A DNA stretch of 64,000 nucleotides from Legionella brunensis (GTDB lineage: Bacteria; Pseudomonadota; Gammaproteobacteria; Legionellales; Legionellaceae), in the NCBI RefSeq assembly GCF_001467025.1, contig NZ_LNXV01000004.1:60401-124400 (forward strand). Direction: 5' to 3'. The notes under the pieces were generated by a model, which searched no databases, was not told the DNA's origin, and saw only the letters and a list, made by a program, of their open reading frames with translations. Shown here piece after piece: positions 46,165-54,386 of the stretch (positions within the stretch are counted from its first letter, which is position 1; each line of letters opens with the position of its first letter). A program made the translations under genes and the position numbers.

Positions 46165-46710
46165 ATGTTATTGGAGAAAGTTAGCTCTTGCTTATTACTG
46201 ATTGATGTTCAGGAGAAATTGGCGCCGCATGTAAGAGACTCAGAAAGATTACTAAATCGTTGCCACTGGCTGATACGTTTAGCAACTGAGCTACAGGTGC
46301 CCTTATTGGTAAGTGAGCAATATCCCAAAGGTTTAGGAGGAACTATTGAGCCATTAAAAACTGTGGTTGCACCTTATCAATGCATTGGGAAAGTACATTT
46401 TTCATGCTTCCGTGAACCTGTCTTTAAGCAAAATCTTGAAAACTTAAAGAAAAAGCAGCTGGTGTTGATAGGAATAGAAACTCATGTCTGTGTTTTACAA
46501 ACAGCAATCGATCTTCAGGAAGCAGGTTATGACGTGTTTGTGGTGGTTGATGCTGTTAGCAGCCGTTCTGAACTCGACTATAAATATGGCTTAAAGCGAA
46601 TGAAGCAGGCAGGTATTCAATTAATCACTTCTGAGATGGTGTTTTTTGAGTGGGTAGGGCAGGCGGGTACTGCTGAATTTAAGGCCTTAAGTAAAGCTTA
46701 TTTACAATAG
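46165..46710 (+). CDS. Isochorismatase-family cysteine hydrolase
   Basis: 181 residues from the ATG at 46165 (AAGGGA just upstream; an earlier ATG at 46150 is possible). CLLLIDVQEKLAPHV (Asp), CIGKVHFSCF (Lys) and LVLIGIETHVCVLQTA (Cys) form the Asp-Lys-Cys triad. It resembles YcaC-like hydrolases acting on amides or ureido compounds. The substrate is unknown. It is divergent from the his operon across the shared palindrome. Confidence 0.8.
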   Translation: MLLEKVSSCLLLIDVQEKLAPHVRDSERLLNRCHWLIRLATELQVPLLVSEQYPKGLGGTIEPLKTVVAPYQCIGKVHFSCFREPVFKQNLENLKKKQLVLIGIETHVCVLQTAIDLQEAGYDVFVVVDAVSSRSELDYKYGLKRMKQAGIQLITSEMVFFEWVGQAGTAEFKALSKAYLQ

Positions 46711-46777
46711 AGTTTGGCTAATTCTAGTGCGGCGGATTTAAGTGTTGGTAAATCGATGTTTATTCTAAGGAGCGTCA

Positions 46778-47533
46778 ATGAATTTGGATAATCAAATTGT
46801 TGTTATCACTGGTGGGGCATCCGGTATAGGGAAAGCATGTGCTCAATTATTAGGTACTTTGGGTGCAAGAGTTGTGATTTGGGATCGGCAAATTGAAAAT
46901 GTTCATCTTGAAAATATCGCATTGGCAGTTGCTTGTGATGTGAGTTCTGCTGAAGATGTTGAAAAAGCTATCAAAAAAACAGTTGCTGAAATAGGTATCC
47001 CTAGAGTTTGTATCAATTGTGCTGGTATTGCCCCCGCCAAACGCATGGTTGGCAAAGAGGGCGCTATGCCTTTGGAAGCTTTTAAACAGGTTATTGATAT
47101 TAATTTGGTAGGTACTTTTAATGTAATGCGTGTTGTTGCCGAAGCTATGGCACGTTCAGAGCTTGAGCCTCAGTCACAGGAACGAGGGGTTATTATTAAT
47201 ACAGCTTCTATTGCCGCATACGAAGGGCAGATTGGTCAGATGGCTTATAGTGCTTCAAAAGGCGGCGTGGTTGCTATGACTTTACCTGCAGCCCGTGAGT
47301 TAGCGCAGTATGCCATTAGGGTGAATACTATTGCACCTGGCTTAATTGCCACCCCTCTATTATTAAACATGCCGAAGGAAGTACAAGATAGTTTGGCTGC
47401 AACGGTTACTTTTCCGAAGCGTTTAGGACGACCGGATGAGTTTGCTTCTTTAGCGTTGCATATTATTGAGAATACAATGATAAATGGTGAGGTAATTCGT
47501 CTTGATGGGGCATTACGTATGCAAGCGCGTTAA
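46778..47533 (+). CDS. Short-chain dehydrogenase (3-hydroxyacyl-CoA dehydrogenase type II-like)
   Basis: 251 residues. ITGGASGIGKACAQLL (NAD loop), INCAGI, NTASIAAYEGQIGQMAYSASKGG (Ser, Tyr, Lys) and IRVNTIAPGLIATPLL read as a classical SDR. The pattern IAAYEGQIGQMAYSASKGGVVAMTLPAARELA is close to the HSD17B10/3-hydroxy-2-methylbutyryl-CoA dehydrogenase group, so a role in fatty acid or isoleucine breakdown is plausible. GGAG lies 5-8 bases before the ATG. Confidence 0.85.
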   Translation: MNLDNQIVVITGGASGIGKACAQLLGTLGARVVIWDRQIENVHLENIALAVACDVSSAEDVEKAIKKTVAEIGIPRVCINCAGIAPAKRMVGKEGAMPLEAFKQVIDINLVGTFNVMRVVAEAMARSELEPQSQERGVIINTASIAAYEGQIGQMAYSASKGGVVAMTLPAARELAQYAIRVNTIAPGLIATPLLLNMPKEVQDSLAATVTFPKRLGRPDEFASLALHIIENTMINGEVIRLDGALRMQAR

Positions 47534-47541
47534 GGGTAACT

Positions 47542-47569
47542 CCAAGCCTCAATTTGCAATGAGGCTTGG
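47542..47569. terminator. Bidirectional terminator
   Basis: A 10-bp stem CCAAGCCTCA/TGAGGCTTGG with an 8-base loop between the convergent SDR gene and the coiled-coil gene, followed by GTTT. Confidence 0.65.
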
Positions 47570-47577
47570 GTTTGTAG

Positions 47578-49899
47578 TTACATGGGGTTAGTGTCAGGGT
47601 TTCTATTTGGTCGATCAGCAAATTCATCATCTGGAGTTGTTGAGTCATTCAACTCTTCTGCGACAAGTTCATGGGAGGGTGTTGTCAATTCATTTAACTC
47701 ATCCTTGCTTTTCTCCGATGATCCAGTGAACAAGGCAGAGAATTGCTCCAATAGTTTTGCCATAGAGTCTTGTTGCTCTGCAAGCTTTTCTAATGCTTTA
47801 AACTCTGGCTCTAGCTTTTTTACAATGGCTAATAATTCTTGAAGAGGTTGTACTTTTTGTGTAACGTCATATTCTTTACTCAGTTGTTTAATTTCTTCGA
47901 GTAATGTTTGTTCCCTTTTCGCAAGAGATTTTTGTGTTGAGGAGGGCTTTCTACCATAAGTAGGGTGGGATTTTAATTGTTTTTGTACCTCTAACAATTC
48001 AATTTCTTTATTGATCAGAGAAAGCGAGCCCTGAAGATGATTAAGCGCTGCCGCTTTAACTTCGGCAAAGTCATCGAGTTTAACGTCTAATTCAATTAGC
48101 ATTTTATCAAGGCTCTCTAGAGTATATCTTACGTTTTGAGTCGCTTTTCGAAGAGCCGCTTTAGGCACTAACTTCGTCAGTTGTTGACTTGCTTTTTGTA
48201 TTTGGGAATTGAGTGCACAGATTTCAGGGTCTTTGCGTAATTTATCGGCAATGCTGCTAAGATGTTTTTCTTCAAAATAGTCCATTTGCTTTTTAAGTAA
48301 TCCCTCATTTTGAACATTCATTTTTGGCGCAAGTAGAACTTCTATCCGAGAGTTATAATATTTTATCTCCCGTGTCATAATGCTTCGTTCTTCTATACTT
48401 ACGCTGGTGTGATTGAGATAATTTTTAAGAATACTGCGCAATTCTTGAAAAAACGTGACAGAGTCAATAGTTTTATTGCGATTTTCAATAAGCGCTTTAC
48501 TCAGAGGGTGATTATCAACGGACATAATCTCGTATGCTAACGGCAAGCCATTATCCCCTGCAATACAAAGTGAAGCACCATGTTTAAGAAGAATTGATAA
48601 GCAAGTACTCATGGGATTGCTGCTACTATTACAGCTAACACAAGCATGAGCAGCAGATTGGTAGGTTTTGTCTCTAACCGTGACTGGTTGGCTATTAAGA
48701 TTAAAATCACCGTAGGTTAAGACAAAATCCAATAACTCAACATTACGCATTTGTAGTGCTAAATTAAGATATTTGTCAGTGAGAAGATGGTGGAATGAAG
48801 TGAGTTGTCCCGCTAAAACAAACTCTTTTTTAGCTAATAATAAAGTAGGAAGGAGCTTTTCCCCTAATTGGTGGAGGTCTCGTCGTAAATTATCTAATTG
48901 TTGAATCGCTTCGAAAGGAGCGTCCGTTCTCTCTTCTAACAATAGTGATAAGCCATATATTTTAGTTAAGAGGAGTTCAATATTTTTTGCTTGAGCTATT
49001 TCATCACTTGTCGCTAACTCTTTAAAAGAGGCTGTTAATTGCAGAACCTGAGTCTCAAGTTTGGAGCTAGATTCATTTTTGTGTTGGGGTATTCTCCTCT
49101 TTTTTCGACTCAAAGCAGTCAATATATGGACGTTTGATGAGTTTGCTATTTCATCAGCAGAGGGTGCCTCCATAATTTCAGATTTCGTATCCGCTTCAAC
49201 AGTAGTGGACGATGTTTCTGCAATCATTTGTGCTTCCATAGAGTGCTTAGTATGTGCAATAAACTTATAAATTTCTTTATAAGTTTTATGTCTTACTAAA
49301 GGAATTAAAGCCTTTAAGGTAGTGCAAATTTCTTCTAATTTTTCAATATACTCATCAAATTTATCGTCTCTTTGTGAAAACAAAATACGAGCTTCTTGCT
49401 CAAGCTGGCTATATTGTTTTTCCAAAGTTTTAACGATATCTGTGTGTTTTTTTCTAAGATTAGTTATCACTGGCTTAACATTGGCGATTGCTAGTCCTAT
49501 AAACTCATCTTCTAATTTTTCTGTATTAATCGCAGTGAAAGTATCGGCGTTTTTTCTTGCAAAAGCGGCTTTCATTGTCAATTTATCATTAGCATTAAAG
49601 TAAACATGCAGACGAAACTTAGTTCCCTCTCTATTCTTAAAGTATGCAGTATAGTGATACTGACTTAAGTTGGGATTATCCCTGTATTCTGTCTCATAAA
49701 TACTAACATGATGATCAAGCAGGCGATATTCTTGGGTTTCACTCTTTAGAATAACGGGGTTACTGCGCTCCAGTTCAAATCGATAATAACGATGTCCTTC
49801 TCTATCTCTGTCTAAGGCTAAATTCGCGTACAGAGGAATAGGTGGGGTGTTTGAGACAACGTGCGAATCGATAAAATTGAAAAGCGTATTCTGAGGCAT
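47578..49899 (-). CDS. Large ankyrin/coiled-coil protein, candidate effector
   Basis: 773 residues from the ATG at 49899, with AAGG at suitable spacing; a longer reading to 49959 is unsupported. The N-terminal 130 residues are a beta-rich unknown domain. A helical region follows, then one or two ankyrin-like repeats (about 385-455: LDFVLTYGDFNLN...YQSAAHACVSC...CLSILLKHGASLCIAGDNGLPLAYEIM) and long coiled coil (about 500-740). The end is acidic and Ser/Thr-rich, as in many Dot/Icm signals (ELNDSTTPDDEF). No signal peptide or membrane span was seen. Function unknown; the effector guess is from composition and genus habit. Confidence 0.7.
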   Translation of the reverse strand: MPQNTLFNFIDSHVVSNTPPIPLYANLALDRDREGHRYYRFELERSNPVILKSETQEYRLLDHHVSIYETEYRDNPNLSQYHYTAYFKNREGTKFRLHVYFNANDKLTMKAAFARKNADTFTAINTEKLEDEFIGLAIANVKPVITNLRKKHTDIVKTLEKQYSQLEQEARILFSQRDDKFDEYIEKLEEICTTLKALIPLVRHKTYKEIYKFIAHTKHSMEAQMIAETSSTTVEADTKSEIMEAPSADEIANSSNVHILTALSRKKRRIPQHKNESSSKLETQVLQLTASFKELATSDEIAQAKNIELLLTKIYGLSLLLEERTDAPFEAIQQLDNLRRDLHQLGEKLLPTLLLAKKEFVLAGQLTSFHHLLTDKYLNLALQMRNVELLDFVLTYGDFNLNSQPVTVRDKTYQSAAHACVSCNSSSNPMSTCLSILLKHGASLCIAGDNGLPLAYEIMSVDNHPLSKALIENRNKTIDSVTFFQELRSILKNYLNHTSVSIEERSIMTREIKYYNSRIEVLLAPKMNVQNEGLLKKQMDYFEEKHLSSIADKLRKDPEICALNSQIQKASQQLTKLVPKAALRKATQNVRYTLESLDKMLIELDVKLDDFAEVKAAALNHLQGSLSLINKEIELLEVQKQLKSHPTYGRKPSSTQKSLAKREQTLLEEIKQLSKEYDVTQKVQPLQELLAIVKKLEPEFKALEKLAEQQDSMAKLLEQFSALFTGSSEKSKDELNELTTPSHELVAEELNDSTTPDDEFADRPNRNPDTNPM

Positions 49900-50002
49900 T
49901 GACAAACCCTTCTGATAAAAATTGGGCAGAAGTATACCTCTAGTGATAATTGTGTGCAAATATTAATTAAAATCTACAATTTATACTTTTTTTGATTTTT
50001 TA

Positions 50003-50497
50003 TTAAGCCTTTTGATGCCGATTTGAATCAGATGATGATTTTATATTACCGGTCGCCGTATAAACGCTGCTAGTATTTTCAGGAGCTTGTCCAGTTATCG
50101 TACTGATTATCTCTTGGCGAGTATTGATATTGCTGGTAATTACTTGACCATTGACTGCATTTAGCTCGCGACAAAGAACTAACTTCTCTGCAAGCTCGTT
50201 GTTTAAGGCATTAATTTGTTCCACCTCTTGGGGGGAACATTGTGCCAGAAATTCCTCTAAGGCTTGTTTAGGTTGTTTTGTCTGTTTGTTGAGGCCTAAT
50301 AAATCAACTCTTTGGCTAGTTATTTGCTCAAGTTGTGTGGAAAGTTCTTGTTTTTGGTTGGCTATTGATTCCAGGGTCTCAAACTGACGGGTCAGCAACG
50401 CTTGTTTTTCTTCCGTCAGACGATTAATAAGTTGCTCAATAAAATTTATTTCCTGCTGTAAGATTTGAATCAATACGACGGGCTGTGATTGTGTCAT
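50003..50497 (-). CDS. flgN: Flagellar chaperone FlgN-like
   Basis: 164 residues, nearly all helical (ILQQEINFIEQLINRLTEEKQALLTRQFETLESIANQKQELSTQLEQI), the general form of FlgN, which escorts hook-filament junction proteins FlgK and FlgL to the flagellar export gate. The sequence is weakly conserved, so identity relies on the position after flgM and flgA. AAGGA precedes the ATG. A short hairpin (CACATGC/GCATGTG, 50572-50589) lies in the 137-base gap to flgM. Confidence 0.75.
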   Translation of the reverse strand: MTQSQPVVLIQILQQEINFIEQLINRLTEEKQALLTRQFETLESIANQKQELSTQLEQITSQRVDLLGLNKQTKQPKQALEEFLAQCSPQEVEQINALNNELAEKLVLCRELNAVNGQVITSNINTRQEIISTITGQAPENTSSVYTATGNIKSSSDSNRHQKA

Positions 50498-50634
50498 GAC
50501 TAAGTCCTTTTAATACCTTACATCTTCTACTATTTTTGGCCAACTGGCTTAATTTCTGCAGTTTCTTATACCACATGCTTATGCATGTGCTTGCAAATAA
50601 GTCGGCTTGGATTAATAGAGAAGTGTAAGTAAAT

Positions 50635-50946
50635 TTATACTAACTCAACATCTCGAAACATATTAACCGCAATTTGACTGCTATTAATTTGATAACGACC
50701 TTTGGCAAGTTCCTCTTTAAAAAATTCTACTCTTTCATTATCAACTTCTGGTGCGTTTAGAATAAATTCTTTTAGATGGGCTAATTGCTTGGAAATATTG
50801 CTGATATTAACTTGACTATCTTCATCTGTATGGGAGTCTTGAGCAAGAGATTGGGTGCGTTGTAGCCGACTCTCTGAATCTAGAACCTTAAAAGTATTGG
50901 AATCATTAATCGGATTAACCATAACATTGCTCTCAATTGCGCTCAT
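50635..50946 (-). CDS. flgM: Anti-sigma-28 factor FlgM
   Basis: 103 residues as read from 50946. The C-terminal half, VNISNISKQLAHLKEFILNAPEVDNERVEFFKEELAKGRYQINSSQIAVNMF, is the FlgM domain that holds FliA. A sigma-28 promoter at 50952-50978 puts the transcript start almost on the first ATG, so from that promoter the Met at 50922 (MVNPIND, with GAGAG before it) is the more likely start; from upstream flgA transcription the 50946 start has AGGAG at 12 bases. It is exported to release FliA. Confidence 0.85.
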   Translation of the reverse strand: MSAIESNVMVNPINDSNTFKVLDSESRLQRTQSLAQDSHTDEDSQVNISNISKQLAHLKEFILNAPEVDNERVEFFKEELAKGRYQINSSQIAVNMFRDVELV

Positions 50947-50951
50947 GATTG

Positions 50952-50978
50952 TTATCGGCTCCTGTTGATAAATCTTTA
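50952..50978 (-). promoter_or_regulatory. Sigma-28 (FliA) promoter of flgM
   Basis: On the minus strand TAAA (50978-50975), exactly 15 bases, then GCCGATAA (50959-50952), an exact match to the FliA consensus. It makes flgM both an inhibitor and a product of FliA. Confidence 0.75.
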
Positions 50979-51063
50979 GGTATCTCGGTCACTATCTACC
51001 AATATCATATTTCCGAGAAGGGAGCAATAATTTAATGTATTTAATTTACCCGGTTTCAGTATT

Positions 51064-51768
51064 TTAAAGAGGCACTCTTACTTGTCGCACTGCGCTAACT
51101 TGAGCTTCAATTATCTTTTTTGACGAAAGGTTCTTTACTCGAATCATGTCTCCTGCAGCACCATCATTGAGAGCAATACCGTCCATGCTCACTATGAATG
51201 TCTCATTCATAGCCTGGATAGCGACTTGCTCGCCCTTATGTACCAGGGCTGCTGTCTGCAAAAGAGAGGGAGCTATAGGACTTCCCTGATTTATATTGGT
51301 TTTGCAAACTTGATTAATAACTTGCTCTGGCTTATCAAAATAGCCTTGTTTTAATTGGCTAATATCTATTTCCTGAACTTCAAGGTCATCTTCGCTAATT
51401 TGTGCTCCTTTAGTTAAAGGGCGTTTTGCTACAATAACCGGCTTTTGTACACTAATTTTTATAGGTACATAAAGGGTCCAGTGATTGTTAGTTTCTTGAC
51501 ATCTTATTCCCATCGTGTTGACTCTTAATATGGGAACCTGATAGGGATTAAAGACTTCAAGATGTTCTTCTTGACATGCTTTTAATTTGAGTCTTGAGTC
51601 AATTTTATCGGCTGTAACGAGAATTTTGCTATTTTGTTGTGTAGTCAACGCGGCCAATACGTAGTTTTCTATTTTCTCTTTTAGTAAATCTAATGATTGG
51701 GCTGATTCCGCAGCTTGTAGTATACGACTTACAAGAAAGAATGAAAAAACTAGAATAACTCGTATCAT
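51064..51768 (-). CDS. flgA: Flagellar P-ring assembly chaperone FlgA
   Basis: 234 residues from the ATG at 51768; an earlier reading to 51840 would run through the promoter. A signal peptide (MIRVILVFSFFLVSRILQAAES) is followed by the helical lead and SAF-type domain: VAKRPLTKGAQISEDDLEVQEIDISQL, NQVCKTNINQGSPIAPSLLQ and GAAGDMIRVKNLSSKKIIEAQVS. FlgA helps FlgI assemble the P-ring in the periplasm. It is transcribed from a sigma-54 promoter, upstream of flgM and flgN in the same direction. Confidence 0.9.
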   Translation of the reverse strand: MIRVILVFSFFLVSRILQAAESAQSLDLLKEKIENYVLAALTTQQNSKILVTADKIDSRLKLKACQEEHLEVFNPYQVPILRVNTMGIRCQETNNHWTLYVPIKISVQKPVIVAKRPLTKGAQISEDDLEVQEIDISQLKQGYFDKPEQVINQVCKTNINQGSPIAPSLLQTAALVHKGEQVAIQAMNETFIVSMDGIALNDGAAGDMIRVKNLSSKKIIEAQVSAVRQVRVPL

Positions 51769-51803
51769 TGGCGTAGTCTCGTTGATTAAAACATCCGACA
51801 CAA

Positions 51804-51819
51804 GCAAATTGTAGGCCAA
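51804..51819 (-). promoter_or_regulatory. Sigma-54 promoter of flgA
   Basis: On the minus strand TTGGC (51819-51815) and TTGC (51807-51804) lie at exact -24/-12 spacing. The predicted start near 51792 leaves about 24 bases of leader to the flgA ATG. RpoN with FleQ is known to drive the middle flagellar genes in Legionella. Confidence 0.7.
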
Positions 51820-51834
51820 CTTTTCGGAGAAATA

Positions 51835-52233
51835 ATGCATTCTAGTTATAAATTATTGGGAGGGATTCTTGGTGGGCTCATTGCATCCTTTTCATATGCA
51901 GCAAGTCATCATCCTCAAGATTTTCTTCGCTCTATTAAAGGTACAAAAGATGAGGGAGAACAGATCGTTCAGCATTTTTGTGCAAATTGTCATGCCGTAA
52001 AACCTCTTATTCAAATTGGTGCCCCACGGATTGGTCAAAGGGAGGATTGGGAGTTGAGGGTCAAGGCCGGAGCAATGCAGTTGTTGCGTCATACAGCAGA
52101 AGGGATTAATGCAATGCCTCCAAGGGGGGGATGTTTCGAATGTTCGGACGAGCAGTTAATTTTAGCGATTATGGCGATGTTACCTGATGAGCTCGGCAAA
52201 AGTTTTAAAAATAACCTCAAAGATCATAAATAA
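51835..52233 (+). CDS. Cytochrome c5-type protein
   Basis: 132 residues with an N-terminal signal (GGILGGLIASFSYAAS). The haem motif is CANCH, and the distal Met is in AMPPRGGCFECSDEQL, with the extra Cys pair typical of class I cytochrome c5. It is periplasmic, carrying electrons between respiratory complexes or to oxidases. GGAGAAAT precedes the ATG. Its promoter region overlaps that of the divergent flgA. Confidence 0.88.
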   Translation: MHSSYKLLGGILGGLIASFSYAASHHPQDFLRSIKGTKDEGEQIVQHFCANCHAVKPLIQIGAPRIGQREDWELRVKAGAMQLLRHTAEGINAMPPRGGCFECSDEQLILAIMAMLPDELGKSFKNNLKDHK

Positions 52234-52319
52234 AACAAACAGTTAAAAAATTTTATAAAAAAAGCTAAATTTATCCAAAATCCTCCCGATAACATAAAAA
52301 AAAGAGGGAGGGTTAACCA

Positions 52320-52874
52320 ATGAAAAAACAATTAATCATTGGACCATTGTGTGTGTTGACGGTCGCTTGTTCATCCACGGATAGAGTAGCGGTAGTTGAT
52401 GATGCCGGCTATACACATTATACCATGAGCCTTGACTCGGATTCTAAAGGCCGAAATTATTTCCCAGAAAAGCGAGAAGCGACTGGTAGGAAAGTATTTA
52501 TTTTTGATCCTAAGGCAACAGCGTGGGCTGCTTATGATGCGCAGGGTAATCGCATTAAAACTGGTAGCGCTTCAGGGGGAAAGGACTTCTGTGAAGATAT
52601 TGGCAGAGGATGCCGTACTGTAACAGGTACTTTCAGAGTTTACTCTAAGAAAGGAGAGGATTGTACTTCAAGTATTTACCCTATTGAAACAGGTGGTGGT
52701 GCTAAAATGCCTTATTGTATGCATTTCAGCGGCGGATACTCTATTCACGCGGCTTATGAAGTACCTAACTGGAATGCGAGCCACGGTTGCATAAGAGTGC
52801 TACCTGGGGCCGCCAGATGGTTGAACCAAAACTTCATCGATATTGGTACAACTGTAGTTGTAAAATCCTACTAA
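52320..52874 (+). CDS. L,D-transpeptidase (YkuD) lipoprotein
   Basis: 184 residues. The signal ends at a lipobox (LTVACSS), so Cys17 should be lipidated. The YkuD catalytic block is IHAAYEVPNWNASHGCIRV, with His and Cys in the usual spacing, preceded by GTFRVYSKKGED. It may cross-link peptidoglycan or attach proteins to it. It is distinct from the larger protein at 10450-11718. GAGGGAGGG precedes the ATG. Confidence 0.85.
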   Translation: MKKQLIIGPLCVLTVACSSTDRVAVVDDAGYTHYTMSLDSDSKGRNYFPEKREATGRKVFIFDPKATAWAAYDAQGNRIKTGSASGGKDFCEDIGRGCRTVTGTFRVYSKKGEDCTSSIYPIETGGGAKMPYCMHFSGGYSIHAAYEVPNWNASHGCIRVLPGAARWLNQNFIDIGTTVVVKSY

Positions 52875-52880
52875 GAGGAA

Positions 52881-52915
52881 CTGGCAACCCGCTATATAGA
52901 GGGTTGCCAGTTTGT
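52881..52915 (+). terminator. Rho-independent terminator
   Basis: A 10-bp stem CTGGCAACCC/GGGTTGCCAG with a 10-base loop, followed by TTTGTTTT. It ends the L,D-transpeptidase gene, facing gatB. Confidence 0.8.
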
Positions 52916-52946
52916 TTTGTCGGTTGCTAAAAGCTTCGGTAGAAAA

Positions 52947-54383
52947 TTACGGATTAAGGTATTTCTTTAATAGATTAGTAATTTGCTCAGGACTTGCTTG
53001 CCCTTTAGTTTGTTTCATGATTTGACCAACAAAAAAGGCAAATAACTTTTCTTTACCGGCCCGGTAATCAGCAACTTGTTCAGGGTACTGCTGAATAATT
53101 GTTTGAATTAATTCTTCCAACAAATTAGCATCGGTGAGCTGAGTATAACCTTGCTTTTTTATAATTGCGTCAACGTCTGTCTCACCTGCCCAGAGTTTGT
53201 TAAAAATTTCTTTTGCTATTTTGTTTGATATTGTTTGTTTCGCAAGATGATCAAGTAGCATTGCTAGTGAACTTGCAGATACAGGAGGCTTATCGAAACT
53301 AAGGTTGGCTTCATTAAGAGCTGCTGCATAAACCCCCTTAAGCCAATTAATAATGGTCTTTTCATCCGCGATACTACTTCCTTTGACTGCCATAAAGAAG
53401 TAATAGCTTGCAGGAGAGGCGAGGATAAAATTGATATCTTCACGATTTAAAGAAGAGTTTTTTTGACATTCTTGCATGATCTGTTCAGGCAAGATAGGCA
53501 TAGTTTCTCTAATGTCTTCAAGATAGCTTGCTTCAATTTGAATAGGTAAGAGGTCAGGATCAGGGAAATAGCGATAATCATTCTCATTTTCTTTACTTCT
53601 TAAGGCATGAGTAGTATTGGTGTCAGGGTTATATAGTCTTGTTTCCTGCTGAATAATTTCCCCACTTTCTAATAAATCTTGATGTCTGGCTTGCTCATAG
53701 GCAATTGCCTTTTCAATAAAGCGAAAAGAGTTTAGATTTTTAAGTTCAGTTCTTACTCCTAACTGTTCGACTCCTTTAGGTTTAAGCGAAATATTGACAT
53801 CACAGCGAAAAGAACCTTCCTGCATATTCCCATCACAAATTCCTAAAAAGCGAACGAGTTGATGTAGTTTTTTTAGATAGGTTACTGCTTCTTCGGCAGA
53901 AAAAAGACAAGGGGCTGTTACTATTTCCAGCAAGGGAGTTCCAGCGCGATTCAGATCGATACCACTATATATATGATGGGCTTCATGCAATGATTTTCCT
54001 GCATCTTCTTCCAAATGAGCTCTTACAATAGGAATCTTTTTTTCGATACCTTCGTCAAGCTCAATCATCAGGTAGCCATGAGAAACTATGGGAGCTTGAT
54101 ATTGGCTTATCTGATAACCTTTAGGCAAATCTGGATAAAAGTAATTTTTACGTTCGAAATAGGAATTGTTATTAATCTTAGCATTAATAGCTAATCCAAA
54201 CTGTATCGCCATGCGGACTGCTGCTTGATTAAGGACAGGTAAAACACCTGGTAAACCAGCATCAATAAAGCTGGTTTGCGTGTTTGGTTTTGCGCCAAAC
54301 GTGGTTGCAGTTGCAGAAAATAATTTTGATTTTGTCTTTAGTTGTGCATGAACCTCAAGACCAATAACAGTATCCCATGCCAT
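52947..54383 (-). CDS. gatB: Asp/Glu-tRNA amidotransferase subunit B
   Basis: 478 residues. VIGLEVHAQLKTKSKLFS, SFIDAGLPGVLPVLN, YFYPDLPKGYQISQY and RAHLEEDAGKS (kinase cradle) are present, with the C-terminal YqeY-like tail. With GatA and GatC it converts Glu-tRNA-Gln (or Asp-tRNA-Asn) to the amide form; genomes with this set usually use it for at least one of these tRNAs. It starts 3 bases after the gatA stop. Confidence 0.95.
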   Translation of the reverse strand: MAWDTVIGLEVHAQLKTKSKLFSATATTFGAKPNTQTSFIDAGLPGVLPVLNQAAVRMAIQFGLAINAKINNNSYFERKNYFYPDLPKGYQISQYQAPIVSHGYLMIELDEGIEKKIPIVRAHLEEDAGKSLHEAHHIYSGIDLNRAGTPLLEIVTAPCLFSAEEAVTYLKKLHQLVRFLGICDGNMQEGSFRCDVNISLKPKGVEQLGVRTELKNLNSFRFIEKAIAYEQARHQDLLESGEIIQQETRLYNPDTNTTHALRSKENENDYRYFPDPDLLPIQIEASYLEDIRETMPILPEQIMQECQKNSSLNREDINFILASPASYYFFMAVKGSSIADEKTIINWLKGVYAAALNEANLSFDKPPVSASSLAMLLDHLAKQTISNKIAKEIFNKLWAGETDVDAIIKKQGYTQLTDANLLEELIQTIIQQYPEQVADYRAGKEKLFAFFVGQIMKQTKGQASPEQITNLLKKYLNP

Positions 54384-54386
54384 AAA

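Noticed and set aside
49900-49990. PmrA-type box before the ankyrin/coiled-coil gene
   Set aside because: ATTAATATT is present 7 bp before AATTAT, but the first half-site does not match and the -10 is weak.
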